Source: Chitinispirillaceae bacterium (lineage in GTDB: Bacteria > Fibrobacterota > Chitinivibrionia > Chitinivibrionales > Chitinispirillaceae). From it: a stretch of DNA of 33,754 bases. Within the stretch, counting starts at the first letter, position 1. Each line of letters starts with the position of its first letter. The notes below the pieces were generated by a model. That model was not told where the DNA came from. It saw only the letters and a program-made list of their open reading frames with translations, and did not search any database. The stretch spans positions 1 to 33,754 of the forward strand of contig JAFGIN010000174.1 in the NCBI GenBank assembly GCA_016929595.1, given 5' to 3'. A program made the position numbers and the translations under genes. This document shows positions 33,217 through 33,754 of the stretch, in pieces.

Positions 33217-33384
33217 CCTCAATTGTGCAATAAAACTGCTTTCAAGTGCAAAAACGTAGCTGTAATGTGTAAATAACGTGCTGTCAGGTACACGATAGTT
33301 GCTGTCGTGTGCAATCAATGCGCTGTCGTGTGCATTAATAGTGCTGTCAGGTACGTTGGATGCGCTGTCATTAAAAATGGGCAA
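33217..33384. repeat. 21-bp tandem repeat array, about 6-8 units
   Basis: Units begin at 33238, 33259, 33280, 33301, 33322 and 33343, in exact 21-bp steps, with weaker units at 33217 and 33364. Each has a conserved 12-base part, consensus GCTGTC-NN-GTGC, and a variable 9-base part. On the minus strand an open frame (33208-33447, 79 codons) reads the array as heptapeptides with conserved A-H/P-D-S (for example HDSALIA, HDSNYRV, PDSTLFT). That frame has no good SD and no recognisable domain, so I call the repeat, not a gene. Confidence 0.75.
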
Positions 33385-33693
33385 AAAGAACAAAAAGGGG
33401 GGCTGCCGATGAGGAACCCGGAGCCTGCCATGCTGTAACAGTTCCATTATTCTTATCGGTAGAAGACAATGCCATCAAAAGTATCCTTATCAGGAAAAGA
33501 TGGTTTAAGTCTAATTGCCCAATGTTTACTTTTGGATTTTAATAATACTTTTTCTATTTTTTTCTTTTTGACATTCATTTTCAATTTTATTCATCTTTTC
33601 TGTCTTGAGTCGCGCATTTTATTTGGTTTTTCGTACCCGGAACATTCACACACCGGGTAGGTCAGAGGCTTTACAGCCCCGTTCCCCCCTAAG

Positions 33694-33750
33694 AATCCCG
33701 ATCCCGAATGAAAATATCGGGATTCATTCGGGATCGGGATTCATTCGGGA
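33694..33750. repeat. Perfect 19-bp inverted repeat with 17-bp tandem unit at window edge
   Basis: Positions 33694-33712 (starting AATCCCGATCCCG) and 33723-33741 (ending GGGATCGGGATT) are exact reverse complements around a 10-base loop. CGGGATTCATTCGGGA occurs at 33718-33733 and again at 33735-33750, a 17-bp period. It may continue beyond the window. This is the form of an extragenic palindromic or miniature repeat element. Confidence 0.7.
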
Positions 33751-33754
33751 CTCA

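Larger units (their letters stand above)
33081..33754. other. Repeat-rich region without a convincing gene
   Basis: 674 bp with a nested hairpin, a 21-bp tandem array, a CCGGGTA stem and a 17-bp tandem/inverted repeat at the edge. A plus-strand frame at 33469-33660 (63 codons, Phe/Leu rich) has a weak SD and runs into a TACCCGG...CCGGGTA palindrome (33634-33659), so I do not call it. No RNA gene recognised. Confidence 0.5.

Noticed and set aside
33208-33447. 79-codon minus-strand frame across the 21-bp array
   Set aside because: The frame is open mainly because 21 is a multiple of three; no good SD or domain. Kept as a repeat and a finding, not as a gene.
33469-33660. 63-codon plus-strand frame rich in Phe and Leu
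   Set aside because: Weak SD, low-complexity T-rich composition and an end inside a palindrome; no family resemblance.

Overview
The window (about 43-45% G+C by eye) looks like chromosome from a Gram-negative, diderm bacterium of the FCB superphylum. A Fibrobacterota/Chitinispirillia-type lineage is my best guess at low confidence. The pointers are an FCB-style Ig-like lipoprotein, secreted multi-module proteins with FlgD/CHU_C-like C-termini, a predicted outer-membrane barrel, a PEP-CTERM protein, and paired PilT-like ATPases. I see no transposase, integrase, phage gene or CRISPR array.

Layout. (1) 1-2692: two minus-strand PilT-type ATPases in tandem. (2) 2693-3035: a gap that may hold a plus-strand small RNA ending in a good intrinsic terminator. 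(3) 3036-4929: a GerW/YtfJ-family protein followed by a parallel beta-helix protein. (4) 5215-9251: a lamin-tail-domain envelope protein coupled to a predicted outer-membrane barrel, then a PIN-PhoH ATPase. (5) 9317-10628: a PEP-CTERM protein with a sigma-54 type promoter, then tRNA-Ser(UGA). (6) 10646-15893: a PhoB-like response regulator with an 11-bp direct-repeat operator candidate, an Ig-like lipoprotein, a divergent phosphofructokinase and signal peptidase I. (7) 16025-19052: a Ser/Thr kinase and a large protein with a degenerate GGDEF-like C-terminus. (8) 19227-22723: a FIST sensor, an overlapping PAS histidine kinase and a 61-codon gene with a second sigma-54 type promoter. (9) 22843-25574: an HtrA/Do protease, then a divergent STAS protein with cysteine clusters. 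(10) 25907-28676: a secreted three-CBM protein and a DUF486 membrane protein. (11) 28760-33080: a four-gene peptide/amide-ligase cluster. (12) 33081-33754: a repeat-rich tail with 21-bp and 17-bp tandem repeats.

The most interesting system is the cluster at 28760-33080: a cytosolic C39-like cysteine peptidase, a RimK-like ATP-grasp ligase with an RLAN-type N-terminus, a GCS2-like carboxylate-amine ligase and an N-formylglutamate-amidohydrolase-like enzyme. The last three overlap at their ends, and a good sigma-70 promoter lies in front of the first. Together they look like a machine that makes, trims and turns over a small peptide or peptide tag. Such neighbourhoods have been noted in computational surveys of amidoligases, but I know of no defined product.

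The second theme is regulation. Two sigma-54 (-24/-12) promoters drive a PEP-CTERM exoprotein and a tiny conserved-looking protein beside a FIST/histidine-kinase pair, and each has a TGT-N11-ACA dyad about 230 bp upstream. The orphan response regulator has three direct repeats in exact 11-bp phase upstream of its own -10 box.
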